A DNA stretch of 64,000 nt. Origin: Stappia stellulata DSM 5886. GTDB taxonomy: Bacteria > Pseudomonadota > Alphaproteobacteria > Rhizobiales > Stappiaceae. The first letter of the stretch is position 1; each line of letters begins with the position of its first letter. Below the pieces are notes generated by a model, which did no database searches, was not told where the DNA came from, and saw only the letters and a program-made list of their open reading frames with translations. Position numbers and translations under genes: made by a program. The stretch lies in assembly GCF_000423705.1 (NCBI RefSeq), contig NZ_KE384083.1, positions 62,001 to 126,000 on the forward strand, given 5' to 3'. This document shows, in pieces, positions 25,637 through 33,321 of this stretch.

Positions 25637-26647
25637 ATGGATCACGTCGGAATTCTGTCGGAAGCCTTCTATCTTCCCCCGGACAAGAAGCGGGTCGAGG
25701 ACGTTTTCCGCGACGAGAGCGTCCCCTTCGGCACCCTGTCCAAGAACATCGACTTCCAGCGCGACATCGGCATCGAGGACATCCACGTCACCGACGAACT
25801 TCCGTCGGTGCTGGCGCTGGAAGCGGCAAGACGGGCGATGGACCAGGCGGGCGTCTCCGCCGAAGAAATCGATCTCGTCGTCGATTTCACCAGCATCCCC
25901 GAGGACTATGTCGGCCCGACCTGGTCGGCGGCAGGACTTGTCCAGCAGGAACTCGGCCTCGTCAACGCCTTCTCGACGGCGGTGAACACCGGCGGCTGCG
26001 CCAGCTACCACCTGGCGCTCAAATCGGTAATGGCGTTGATGCTCTGCGATGACGACGTGCAAACGGCACTTCTATTTGCCGGTGACCGCACCCCGGATCT
26101 CAACAAGACCTATTATCCGATCACCGTTGCCTCCGACGGCGGCAGCGCGCTGGTGCTGCGCAAGAACGCGGACCGCGGCCGGATCCTGGAGGTGGAAACC
26201 ATCTCCATCGGGCGCCTGCACGATGTCTGGTACGTGCCGGGCCTTCAAAACCGCAAGCCGAACGAGGAGGTGACCGAAAAGCTCCTGCACATGTACGCCA
26301 AGATGGACAAGTTCAACGAGGGCGTCATCCCGATCAATTTCCGCATGTTCGGCAAGGTGATGGACCGGCTTTTGAAGAAGCTCGACATGTCGCATGACGA
26401 CGTGGACTATTACATCTACCCGACCTTCTCGACTTGGGATCAGGCCTATTTCATGAAAAAATTCGGCCTCACGCCGGACAAGGTCTATACCAGCGCGCTC
26501 AGGCACCGTGGCCATGTCCAGGAAAGCGACATGGTGATCAATTACGCCGAAGCCGTGGATCAGGGGCTGATCAAGCCAGGCGACGCGGTGATGGTGGTGT
26601 CAAACGGCGCGGGCTTCGCCTGGTCGGCGGCGCTGATCCGTCACTGA
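25637..26647 (+). CDS. KASIII-like protein with catalytic Cys
   Basis: 336-residue KASIII-superfamily protein related to the preceding gene product. The nucleophile is C121 in NTGGCASYHLAL, followed by H293 and D298 in RHRGHVQESDMVINY. The FabH PHQAN histidine is replaced (YIYPTFST). The C-terminal GAGFAWSAALI is the family end. Such Cys-His-Asp KASIII homologues include acyltransferases that move an acyl group from a carrier to an alcohol or amine (CerJ-like); CloN2 in clorobiocin synthesis is a KASIII homologue needed for transfer of the pyrrole acyl group. The ATG at 25637 has AGGGAC upstream and lies 15 bases after the preceding stop. The two are probably translated together and may form a complex. 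Confidence 0.85.
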   Translation: MDHVGILSEAFYLPPDKKRVEDVFRDESVPFGTLSKNIDFQRDIGIEDIHVTDELPSVLALEAARRAMDQAGVSAEEIDLVVDFTSIPEDYVGPTWSAAGLVQQELGLVNAFSTAVNTGGCASYHLALKSVMALMLCDDDVQTALLFAGDRTPDLNKTYYPITVASDGGSALVLRKNADRGRILEVETISIGRLHDVWYVPGLQNRKPNEEVTEKLLHMYAKMDKFNEGVIPINFRMFGKVMDRLLKKLDMSHDDVDYYIYPTFSTWDQAYFMKKFGLTPDKVYTSALRHRGHVQESDMVINYAEAVDQGLIKPGDAVMVVSNGAGFAWSAALIRH

Positions 26648-26659
26648 CCCGTTGTGCGC

Positions 26660-27766
26660 ATGAGCGCCGGTCTCCACGACAGCACCGACGTCCTTTTGCG
26701 CCGGGACGGAATGGCCGGCCGGATCACGCTGAACCGGCCGCGGTCCCTCAATCTGCTCACCGGGGCGATGGTGCGCGCAATGCATGGCGCGCTCGATCTG
26801 TGGCGCGCCGATCCGGATGTCCATGTGCTGATCATCGATGCGCAAGGCCGGCGCGCCTTTTGTGCCGGCGGCGACATTGGGGAAGTCCATACCCATGTGG
26901 CCGCGGGCGATTTCTCCGCCGCACGGGCCCATGTGCGAGACGAATACCGGCTGGACCTCAAGATTGCCCGCTACCCGAAACCTGTGGTCGCCCTCATGGA
27001 CGGCCAGGTCATGGGCGGCGGCGTCGGACTCGGCTGCCACGCCAGCCATCCGGTCGTAACCGAGCGCTTCCGGCTCAGCCTTCCCGAATGCGCCATCGGA
27101 TGGGTCCCGGACTCCGGGTCGACGGCTCTGCTGGCCCGCACGCCGCATGCGGTCGCCGCGCTCATGGCGTTGACCGGATTGCCGATTGGCGCAGCCGATG
27201 CGCTCGACCTCGGTTTCATCCGGCATGTCATCGATGGCGACCGCCGCGACGAGCTGATCGCAACGCTGTGCGCCACGGGCGCCCCTTCCGCGCTCGGGCC
27301 CCTTTCCGCTCCGGGCGACGAACCGGCCCTGCGCCACCGGGCGGCGGCGCTCGCGCGCGATACCGCGATCACGTCCCCGGCCGATCTGGATCGCGTGCTC
27401 GCCGGCGTGACGCCCGAACATGAACTGCACGACTGGTGCCGAAAACTGCGAAAAGCGCTCGCGCGCGGCGCGCCACTTGCGCAGACGCTGGCCCTGCGTG
27501 CCCTCGAAATCCAACGACGACACAACACCGTCGGACGTGCCCTGGCGCTGGAACTGCGGATCGTCTCGCGTCTGATGAAACATCCGGACTTCAGCGAGGG
27601 CATTCGCGCGATGATGATCGACCGCGACAAGAGGCCAACCTGGTCCGTCTCGCCGGGCGAAACAATCTCGCGAACGGACACGGACGCATTTCTGGTTGCC
27701 AGCAGAAAAAGTCCGGCCTGCGCCGACAACGTCATACGAGGGGCATCCCGCTGGTCTGATTTTTGA
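26660..27766 (+). CDS. Enoyl-CoA hydratase/isomerase family, 3-hydroxyisobutyryl-CoA-hydrolase-like
   Basis: 368-residue crotonase-superfamily protein of the long HIBYL-CoA hydrolase type. Oxyanion-hole motifs are FCAGGDIGEVH (about 70-80) and MGGGVGLGCHASH. The acidic active-site pair lies in LPECAIGWVPDSGS, and the C-terminal DFSEGIRAMMIDRDKRPTW (about 314-332) is diagnostic of this subfamily. Known members cleave 3-hydroxyacyl-CoA thioesters. In this cluster it could release an acyl group from CoA or the carrier protein, or belong to valine catabolism by coincidence. The ATG at 26660 was chosen over a GTG at 26654; the gene is 12 bases from the previous one, so they are probably cotranscribed. 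Confidence 0.88.
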   Translation: MSAGLHDSTDVLLRRDGMAGRITLNRPRSLNLLTGAMVRAMHGALDLWRADPDVHVLIIDAQGRRAFCAGGDIGEVHTHVAAGDFSAARAHVRDEYRLDLKIARYPKPVVALMDGQVMGGGVGLGCHASHPVVTERFRLSLPECAIGWVPDSGSTALLARTPHAVAALMALTGLPIGAADALDLGFIRHVIDGDRRDELIATLCATGAPSALGPLSAPGDEPALRHRAAALARDTAITSPADLDRVLAGVTPEHELHDWCRKLRKALARGAPLAQTLALRALEIQRRHNTVGRALALELRIVSRLMKHPDFSEGIRAMMIDRDKRPTWSVSPGETISRTDTDAFLVASRKSPACADNVIRGASRWSDF

Positions 27767-27985
27767 CCAGCATCATCTTCTGGATCATGCGGATCTATCT
27801 GCCGATTGCCTCCAGGTCGTGCTTGGAATGTCCGCCTCCTCAGCCGGCCTCATGCTGATGCCGATGCCCCTTCCGCTGCTCCTGTTCGCACCGATTGGCG
27901 CCCGCCTCGAAGCGCCGATGAAAATCGGTGTGGGCGGCCTGATCGCCATCGCCTGGCTGCGGGTCTCATCGCCCACGGAAGCGCA
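27767..27985 (+). pseudogene. Remnant of an MFS (EmrB/QacA-type) transporter gene
   Basis: Frame-dependent translation of about 27770-27985 gives two stretches typical of DHA2-type MFS exporters: FWIMRIYLPI in one frame, and from about 27808 LQVVLGMSASSAGLMLMPM followed by LLLFAPIGARLE in the next. In intact proteins these are contiguous. Here the reading frame changes between them, and no start or downstream continuation exists. This looks like a decayed gene fragment. Its place directly behind the cluster suggests that an exporter was once part of it, or that the DNA was rearranged here. Confidence 0.5.
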
Positions 27986-28091
27986 GGAGCACCCGGCGAA
28001 CAGGCCTCTTGCGGCAACCGCAGCAAAAAGCGCGCTGCCGGACCGGGCGACGCGTTTCGATCCAACAGACGGTGCGGGGCCGAGGAAGCGC

Positions 28092-28865
28092 TCAGCTCCA
28101 GTAGGTCAACGGCTTGTCTTCGCCGCGATAGCCGACGAAGCAGGACGTGGTGACGCGCTGAGAACCGATGGCCGGCGTCACGCAGTGAATGAGCTGCGAG
28201 TTGAAGAGCACCAGATCGCCGTTGCCGGGACGGATCACCACCCGCGGCTCGCCGATCCCCTCTCGGTCGATCCCGTCGCGGGTCACCTGCTCCTCGTCCT
28301 GCTCGGGCGTCGGCTCGGTGAGCCAGAGCTCCAGGTCACCGCCGGCTTCCGACATTTCCAGATAGATGTTCACGGCAAGCTGGCCCGTCAGATCGGATGT
28401 TCCGTCGATCAGCATGCGGCCCAGGCGGTCGTTGTGCGGCAGCATGCGTGCCTCCGGCTCGATCACACGGCACGTGCCGACGAAACTCTTCTGACCGTCG
28501 ATGTTCTCGATCGTCGCGCCCGCCGGCCAGACCTCTTCCAAAAGCAGCCGGAAGTGATCCATCGGCGAGAGATGCGGATACATCATGTCGCGAATGCCCC
28601 AGATCGAGCGGACCGCCTCGCTGTGATAGCGGCTGGCGTTTTCCGTGCTCTTCTCGACATCGACATAGCCCATGCCGAGACGCTTCAGCGCGCTCTGGAT
28701 CTTGTAGGCCTCGAGTTCGGAATGGCTCGCAATGCGATGGGCGAACTCCGCCGAAAGGTCAGCCGGGTAAAACCCCGGCACGTGGATCGCATCGGTGGTC
28801 TGCTCGATCAGTTTGCGGATGCTGTCACGGGTCAGCTCCTTGGAGATCTCCACGGTCTTCAACAT
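28092..28865 (-). CDS. 2-oxoglutarate/Fe(II)-dependent oxygenase, prolyl-4-hydroxylase-like
   Basis: 257-residue protein. The iron-binding facial triad is visible as H144-x-D146 in LPHNDRLGR and H227 in SQLIHCVTP, with R237 (GSQRVTTS) positioned to bind the 2-oxoglutarate carboxylate. The intact HxD triad suggests a hydroxylase or desaturase rather than a halogenase (which lacks the acidic ligand). The start at 28865 has a GAGGAGCAGGA site. It is transcribed convergently toward the carrier-protein cluster and downstream of the ectoine-synthase-like cupin gene on the same strand. A proline or other amino-acid substrate would fit the context but is inference. Confidence 0.85.
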   Translation of the reverse strand: MLKTVEISKELTRDSIRKLIEQTTDAIHVPGFYPADLSAEFAHRIASHSELEAYKIQSALKRLGMGYVDVEKSTENASRYHSEAVRSIWGIRDMMYPHLSPMDHFRLLLEEVWPAGATIENIDGQKSFVGTCRVIEPEARMLPHNDRLGRMLIDGTSDLTGQLAVNIYLEMSEAGGDLELWLTEPTPEQDEEQVTRDGIDREGIGEPRVVIRPGNGDLVLFNSQLIHCVTPAIGSQRVTTSCFVGYRGEDKPLTYWS

Positions 28866-29191
28866 GTTCCTGCTCCTCACGGGTCACGTCGCGACGGGCA
28901 GTCAGCGGCAGCGCTCCGCCCGCTAGGGTAGGGATTATTTTCCCTTGCCCGGCCCGCGAGAACAAATATCGTTTTCGTCTATATTTCTGGCGCTTAACGG
29001 GACAGGCGAAAGCGCCCGCGCAACATCCTCTCCAGCGCGCGCCTCTCGCCCCTTGCGGGGAACACGCCGCCAGGTGCGGTGATCGTCTCGACGGTCCCAC
29101 CGGTGTCAAAGCGCGACGAAGCGCCAGGCGAAGCCGCCGACCGCGGCCACGCCACGCCTGGGCGCGCCCCCCCGTAGCGACCGGTTGGAGA
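28866..29191 (-). promoter_or_regulatory. Intergenic region between cupin and oxygenase genes
   Basis: 326 bases. No gene was found. A short AT-rich patch at about 28930-28995 (ATTATTTTCCC... ATATTTCTGG) may contain the promoter of the oxygenase gene. The remainder is GC-rich with no clear hairpin-plus-T terminator. Confidence 0.35.
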
Positions 29192-29929
29192 TCAGTAGGA
29201 CGAGGGCGCGTGCCCGGAAAAATCGTGGGATTCCGTGCCCTCGATCGGCGGCGTGAAGATGCTCAGACAGATGGAGGAATCCCGGACCACCATGCGATGG
29301 GCATCGTTGCGGTTCATGATGAAGACGGTGCCGCCGGCGCCATTGGTATCGATCGGGTGACGCCCCTGCTCCCAGACGTATTCGCCGCTGCCGGCAACAT
29401 AGTAACAGGACTCGAAGTGATGGCGGTACTGAAGGGGCGAGTCCGTTTCGGGATTGCCAAGCGTCTGACACAGGGCAAACCCGTAGCCGTCGCCGCGCAC
29501 AAGCAGCCGGCGACTCTGGCCGTTGCCCCAAAAGACATCGCGCGCGGTTCCAACGATATCGTCAACGCTGCGCACCATCGTTCCGGCCGTGACCTCCCGA
29601 GGGTCTCCGGCAAAAACCGAACACAGACGCATGTCCGTATCGGCAGCCACGCGAACCGTCGCCCCCGCCGGCGCGGCGACCAGGGTGTTCTCGACCAGCG
29701 GCCAACACTTGCCGTCGACGCAAATCGTGCCCTCTCCGGTCACGCAATAATGCGCTTGCGCCCCGAAATCGCCGCAGGCCCCATCGCGCACGCAATCGTC
29801 CCCACCCGCCGGAAACGCGGTATCGAACAGACTGTGCCCGACGTTGTCCCGTCCGGAGACGATCTCACGCGATGCGATCGTGCAAAAAACGGGCGCATCG
29901 CCCGCGGCCTTGAACGTTCTGACGATCAT
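29192..29929 (-). CDS. Tandem ectoine-synthase-like cupin (EctC-EctC fusion)
   Basis: 245-residue protein with two cupin modules. Residues 118-245 read like ectoine synthase EctC: MVRSVDDI, then DVFWGNGQSRRLLVRGDGYGF, QYRHHFESCYYVAGSGE, NDAHRMVV and FTPPIEGTESHD. Of the EctC iron ligands, the Glu (E173) and His (H211) are kept but the Tyr position is Phe (F203). Residues 1-117 are a second, degenerate copy (MIVRTFK, HYCVTGEGTICVDG, DTDMRLCSVF) in which the Glu ligand position is Gln (Q58). No ectA/ectB genes are nearby, so normal ectoine synthesis is unlikely. EctC-type enzymes also cyclise other amino acids, such as glutamine. The start at 29929 has a perfect AAGGAGG site. It probably works with the oxygenase downstream. 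Confidence 0.8.
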   Translation of the reverse strand: MIVRTFKAAGDAPVFCTIASREIVSGRDNVGHSLFDTAFPAGGDDCVRDGACGDFGAQAHYCVTGEGTICVDGKCWPLVENTLVAAPAGATVRVAADTDMRLCSVFAGDPREVTAGTMVRSVDDIVGTARDVFWGNGQSRRLLVRGDGYGFALCQTLGNPETDSPLQYRHHFESCYYVAGSGEYVWEQGRHPIDTNGAGGTVFIMNRNDAHRMVVRDSSICLSIFTPPIEGTESHDFSGHAPSSY

Positions 29930-30523
29930 TGCAGACCTCCTTCGTGCCGGACCATCGGTCCCTTCGGGTGCCAGGGATTGCATCCGGCATGTTGCCGCGC
30001 CGCCGATCCCCGGCCGCGGACTTCAAATCGCCGCCGGATTCCGCAAGATCGAAGCCAGACAATCTTTCAGAGATGTCAGCGAACCGACCCCGAACTTCAA
30101 ATAAAAATTGCAACCAAAGATTTTATACGATCATCGTTCTTCGTAATTCATCAGAATACAAATACTTAATTTCAATCAATTCATCATGGACAAGATATCT
30201 CCTGCCCGCCGCCTTATTGCCGACAGGCGTTCAGGCTCCGGGCATGAAGCGAAAGAGCGATGTCGGACGACAACGTCCGCAGCGCGCGGGACCGGGCCGG
30301 CGCGCATGCCGCGAGCGTATCCGGGCCCCGCGCCCTTGCAACGGAGCCGCCTCCCGACGCTTTGCTGTCCCGAAAAATCGGCACGCGAAACGCCTGTCAC
30401 GAAGCGGCCGGCGAGGACCGCAGGGCAAAGCGTCGGTGACGGGCGGGGCAGGTCCGGCGACGCCCTGACGAAAACGCCCTATCGCTGCCGGCACTGAGGC
30501 CTGCCCGCCCGGAGACATGAGAC
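29930..30523. other. Intergenic region without recognised gene
   Basis: 594 bases between the divergent-sided cupin and hydantoinase genes (both on the minus strand). Bases 30100-30190 are AT-rich and probably hold the cupin promoter. The rest is GC-rich; short open frames occur on both strands, but none has family features or a convincing ribosome site. Nothing else is seen in it. Confidence 0.4.
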
Positions 30524-31945
30524 CTAAACAACCGGCTCGCGCGCCATCATGGCAGCGCTCTTTTGCATCTCGACGCGCTGACCGCGCCCCGGCCGCGCCA
30601 GAATGGCCCCATCCTCGACGATCACCTCGCCCCGCGACAGGACCGTGGTCGGCCAACCGGTGACCTCGCGACCCGCAAACGGATTGTAGCCAACATTGTC
30701 ATGCAGATCGTTGTCTCCGAAGACCCTGCGAACGGCCGGATCCCAGATCGCGATATCGGCATCGGCGCCCGGCGACAAATGTCCCTTGTTTGCAAGGCCG
30801 AAGATGCGGGCGGGGGCGGTGGACGTCAGCTCGACGAACTTCTCCGCGCCAAGCCTGTCGCCGTGAACCATCGCATCGAACATCAGCGGAAGCCGAAGCT
30901 CCAGCCCCGGCAAGCCGTTGGCGATGCGATTGAAAGGGGCGGCCGCGCCATTGGCGAACTTGCCCGTCTCATCCATCCGGTAAGGCGCGTGATCGGACGT
31001 CACAAGCTGGAGATCGCCAAGCGCCAGTGCCTGCCAGAGGGCGTCCTGATCCTCAGCCAGCCGCTGGGGCGGGCTGCACATGACACTGGCGGCCTCGCGG
31101 CCCGGGCGATCCAGCACATCCTGCGTCATGAACAGATAATGCGGGCAGGTTTCCGCAAAGACCGGCACACCGCGTGCCCGCGCCGCACGCACAATTGCAA
31201 TGCCCTCCTTCGTGGAGACATGAAACAACATCACCGGCTGTCCGGTCGCCTCGGCGAAGCGGCAGACACGCTCAAGTGCCTCCAGTTCGGCAAGGCGCGG
31301 ATGGGACGCGGCGTGATACTTCGGCTCGCTCTTGCCGGCATCCAGCAGCCGCGCGGTTGCCCAGCGGATGAGCCCGTCGTTTTCCGCGTGAAAACAGACC
31401 ATCGCCCCATGGGCGCGGGCGACATCCAGGACATTGAGAATCGAGAGGTCGTCGAGGCGCACCTTGTCATAAGTGGTGAAGATCTTGATCGAGCGATGGC
31501 CCGCCTCGATGAGACGGGCGACGTCGTCGAGGTTCTCGCCGGACGTATCGGCCACGATCATGTGATAGGCGTGATCGGTCAGCGCGCCGCGCTCGGCAAG
31601 CTGCGCATAGTCGGCCAGGACCTTGGAAATGCGCATGCCCGGATGCTGGGCGGCGAAGGAGACCGTCGTGGTCGTTCCGCCAAAAGCCGCCGAACGGGTC
31701 GCGGTCTCGAAGGTGTCGGCATTCATCAGACCCGCACCGGACAGCTGCTCGATGTGGCAATGGGTATCGACCCCGCCCGGCATCACCAGACGATCGCTCG
31801 CGTCGATCTCGCTGCGCCCCGGCGCCAACCCGTGACCGAGCGCGGCGACCCGCCCCCCACTTATGGCTACATCGGCCTTGAAGCGGCCTCCGGCCGTTAC
31901 GACGGTTCCGTTTCGGATCACCGTGTCATAGGCAGTTTCGGTCAT
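30524..31945 (-). CDS. Dihydropyrimidinase / hydantoinase-type amidohydrolase
   Basis: 473-residue cyclic-amide hydrolase of the dihydropyrimidinase family. It shows the metal-binding HxH (H62, H64 in GGVDTHCHIE), the lysine that is carbamylated to bridge two zincs (K154 in RSIKIFTTY), further histidines at CFHAEN and HVSTKEG, and the metal-binding aspartate in VTSDHAPY. It opens rings such as dihydrouracil or 5-substituted hydantoins. The start at 31945 has an AAAGGAGG site. It is transcribed divergently from a GntR regulator, with a perfect inverted repeat in the spacer that is a likely operator. Substrate specificity is not deducible. Confidence 0.92.
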   Translation of the reverse strand: MTETAYDTVIRNGTVVTAGGRFKADVAISGGRVAALGHGLAPGRSEIDASDRLVMPGGVDTHCHIEQLSGAGLMNADTFETATRSAAFGGTTTTVSFAAQHPGMRISKVLADYAQLAERGALTDHAYHMIVADTSGENLDDVARLIEAGHRSIKIFTTYDKVRLDDLSILNVLDVARAHGAMVCFHAENDGLIRWATARLLDAGKSEPKYHAASHPRLAELEALERVCRFAEATGQPVMLFHVSTKEGIAIVRAARARGVPVFAETCPHYLFMTQDVLDRPGREAASVMCSPPQRLAEDQDALWQALALGDLQLVTSDHAPYRMDETGKFANGAAAPFNRIANGLPGLELRLPLMFDAMVHGDRLGAEKFVELTSTAPARIFGLANKGHLSPGADADIAIWDPAVRRVFGDNDLHDNVGYNPFAGREVTGWPTTVLSRGEVIVEDGAILARPGRGQRVEMQKSAAMMAREPVV

Positions 31946-31971
31946 GATGCCTCCTTTCATTGCCCATTTGA

Positions 31972-31986
31972 TATACACACTGTATA
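31972..31986. promoter_or_regulatory. Inverted repeat, likely GntR operator
   Basis: TATACA-CAC-TGTATA is a perfect 6-3-6 inverted repeat between the divergent hydantoinase and GntR genes, 27 bases before the hydantoinase start. A GTATAC core is also found at 32803-32810 (GGTATACC) upstream of the next gene set. FCD-type GntR proteins commonly bind palindromes with this core. Confidence 0.55.
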
Positions 31987-32090
31987 CCGACACTGACAAC
32001 GGGCTCCATTGCCGATAGAGTAGGCAATGAGCAATGGTTGGGAAATGTGTCCGGGACAAGCGTCCGGCGGACCCGCGCGGAGCACAATGA

Positions 32091-32744
32091 ATGAGCAGCA
32101 CCGAACCCGGACAAACGCTGGCCGAATCCACGCACGACCGCTTGCGGAAAATGATCGTCAGCGGCGAGCTTCCAGCTGGAACGCGGCTGCAGGAAAAACC
32201 CTTCGCGGACCGTTTGGGCGTGTCGCGTACACCCGTACGCGAGGCGATTGCCCGGCTTGTGTCGGAAGGTCTCGTCACGCGATCGCTGGGTGGCGTGCCG
32301 GTGGTGAACCAGATTTCCATCTCGGAAATCATTGAAATCCTTCACGTTCGGCGTCTACTGGAATGCGAGGCGGCCCGCCAGGCGGCAAGCGTCAACTCTC
32401 CTGTCGAGCCGCTTCTGGAGCTTCGCGCCCGCACCCAGGCCGCGCTTGAGGGCCCTCGGCCCGGCCCCGGGGAACACGCGGAACTCGATGAGGACCTCCA
32501 CAGCACGATCGCGCGGATCGCGGGCTCGAAACTGCTCACGGAACTCGTTCAAAGCCTGAAGCTGAAGACCCGCATCTTCGACAAGGGCTTCATTCCCGAC
32601 CGCTTCGAGCCGGGTCTGCACGAGCACCTGGAGATTCTGGACGCGATTCTCGCGCGGAATCCCGACCGGGCCGGCGAAGCGATGCGCCGCCATCTGGACA
32701 ACGTGCGCGAAGCGATTCTTACCCATATCCACCGTTTGTACTGA
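32091..32744 (+). CDS. GntR family regulator, FCD (FadR-like) type
   Basis: 217-residue regulator: N-terminal winged helix (about 10-75; 'RLQEKPFADRLGVSRTPVREAIARL') and a C-terminal FCD helical domain (about 80-210) with the metal-ligand-type residues D138-E-D-L-H and the HEHLEIL, RRHLDN histidines. FCD regulators bind organic acids or metal-chelated metabolites and usually act as repressors. It is divergent from the hydantoinase gene and upstream of the VOC/ABC transporter set. Sites with a GTATAC core lie on both sides, so it probably controls both. Confidence 0.92.
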   Translation: MSSTEPGQTLAESTHDRLRKMIVSGELPAGTRLQEKPFADRLGVSRTPVREAIARLVSEGLVTRSLGGVPVVNQISISEIIEILHVRRLLECEAARQAASVNSPVEPLLELRARTQAALEGPRPGPGEHAELDEDLHSTIARIAGSKLLTELVQSLKLKTRIFDKGFIPDRFEPGLHEHLEILDAILARNPDRAGEAMRRHLDNVREAILTHIHRLY

Positions 32745-32802
32745 CGTCGCGCCAGCTATCGACGGCAGCGTCGACGCACGCCCATTGACACTGCATTCAT
32801 AC

Positions 32803-32810
32803 GGTATACC
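32803..32810. promoter_or_regulatory. GGTATACC palindrome upstream of VOC gene
   Basis: An 8-base perfect palindrome that shares the GTATAC core of the inverted repeat in the 31946-32090 spacer. It lies about 12 bases after a TTGACA hexamer (32785-32790) and 35 bases before the VOC gene start, where a bound regulator would block RNA polymerase. Confidence 0.45.
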
Positions 32811-32844
32811 ATCAGCATGCTATCAGACCAAAGGAAGAGCGCCC

Positions 32845-33243
32845 ATGACTGACACTCCCGCCGTCCAGCGCCCGGAAGGCGAAGCGCAGCTCACCATCAC
32901 CTTTCTCTATTACCGCGACATTCCGCGAGCCCAGGCCTTCTACGAGACGGTTCTCGGCCTGACGCTCGCCATCGATCAGGGCTGGTCGAAGATCTACAGG
33001 ATCGCAGGCACCGGTCACGTCGGCCTGGTCGACGAGACGCGAGGCGCGCATCGCGCGGCCGACACCAAGCCCGTCCAGTTGTGCCTGCGGGTCGATGACG
33101 TCGACGCCTGGCATGCCTGGGTGAAAAGCTGTGGCGTCGCCAATCTGACCGAGGCCAAGGACAGCCCGTCGCTCAAGATCCGCGCCTTCATGTTCGACGA
33201 TCCGGAAGGCTACCAGATCGAGATCCAGACGCCCCTCGCCTGA
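32845..33243 (+). CDS. VOC family (glyoxalase/bleomycin-resistance fold) protein
   Basis: 132-residue single vicinal-oxygen-chelate domain. The signature ITFLYYRDIPRAQAFYETVLGL is at about residues 19-40 and DDPEGYQIEIQTPL is at the C-terminus. Family members include dioxygenases, isomerases and resistance proteins, and the metal-ligand set cannot be settled from the sequence. The ATG at 32845 has an AAGGAAGAG site. It is the first gene after the putative GntR operator and precedes the ABC transporter, so it probably acts on the imported compound. Confidence 0.85.
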   Translation: MTDTPAVQRPEGEAQLTITFLYYRDIPRAQAFYETVLGLTLAIDQGWSKIYRIAGTGHVGLVDETRGAHRAADTKPVQLCLRVDDVDAWHAWVKSCGVANLTEAKDSPSLKIRAFMFDDPEGYQIEIQTPLA

Positions 33244-33321
33244 TCGTCCGTTTTTCCTCGAAACAACCAGCAAACGAGGGCGGCCCACCGCCCCGCAACA
33301 CCACCGGATGGGAGTCCCCCG

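Noticed and set aside
27696-28931. 411-codon plus-strand open frame starting in the hydrolase gene
   Set aside because: Only a part near 27800-27985 looks protein-like (MFS remnant). The rest is antisense to the 2OG oxygenase.
30186-30497. Short plus-strand open frame in the 29930-30523 gap
   Set aside because: Arg/Pro/Ser-rich composition, no ribosome site and no family features. Regarded as noncoding.
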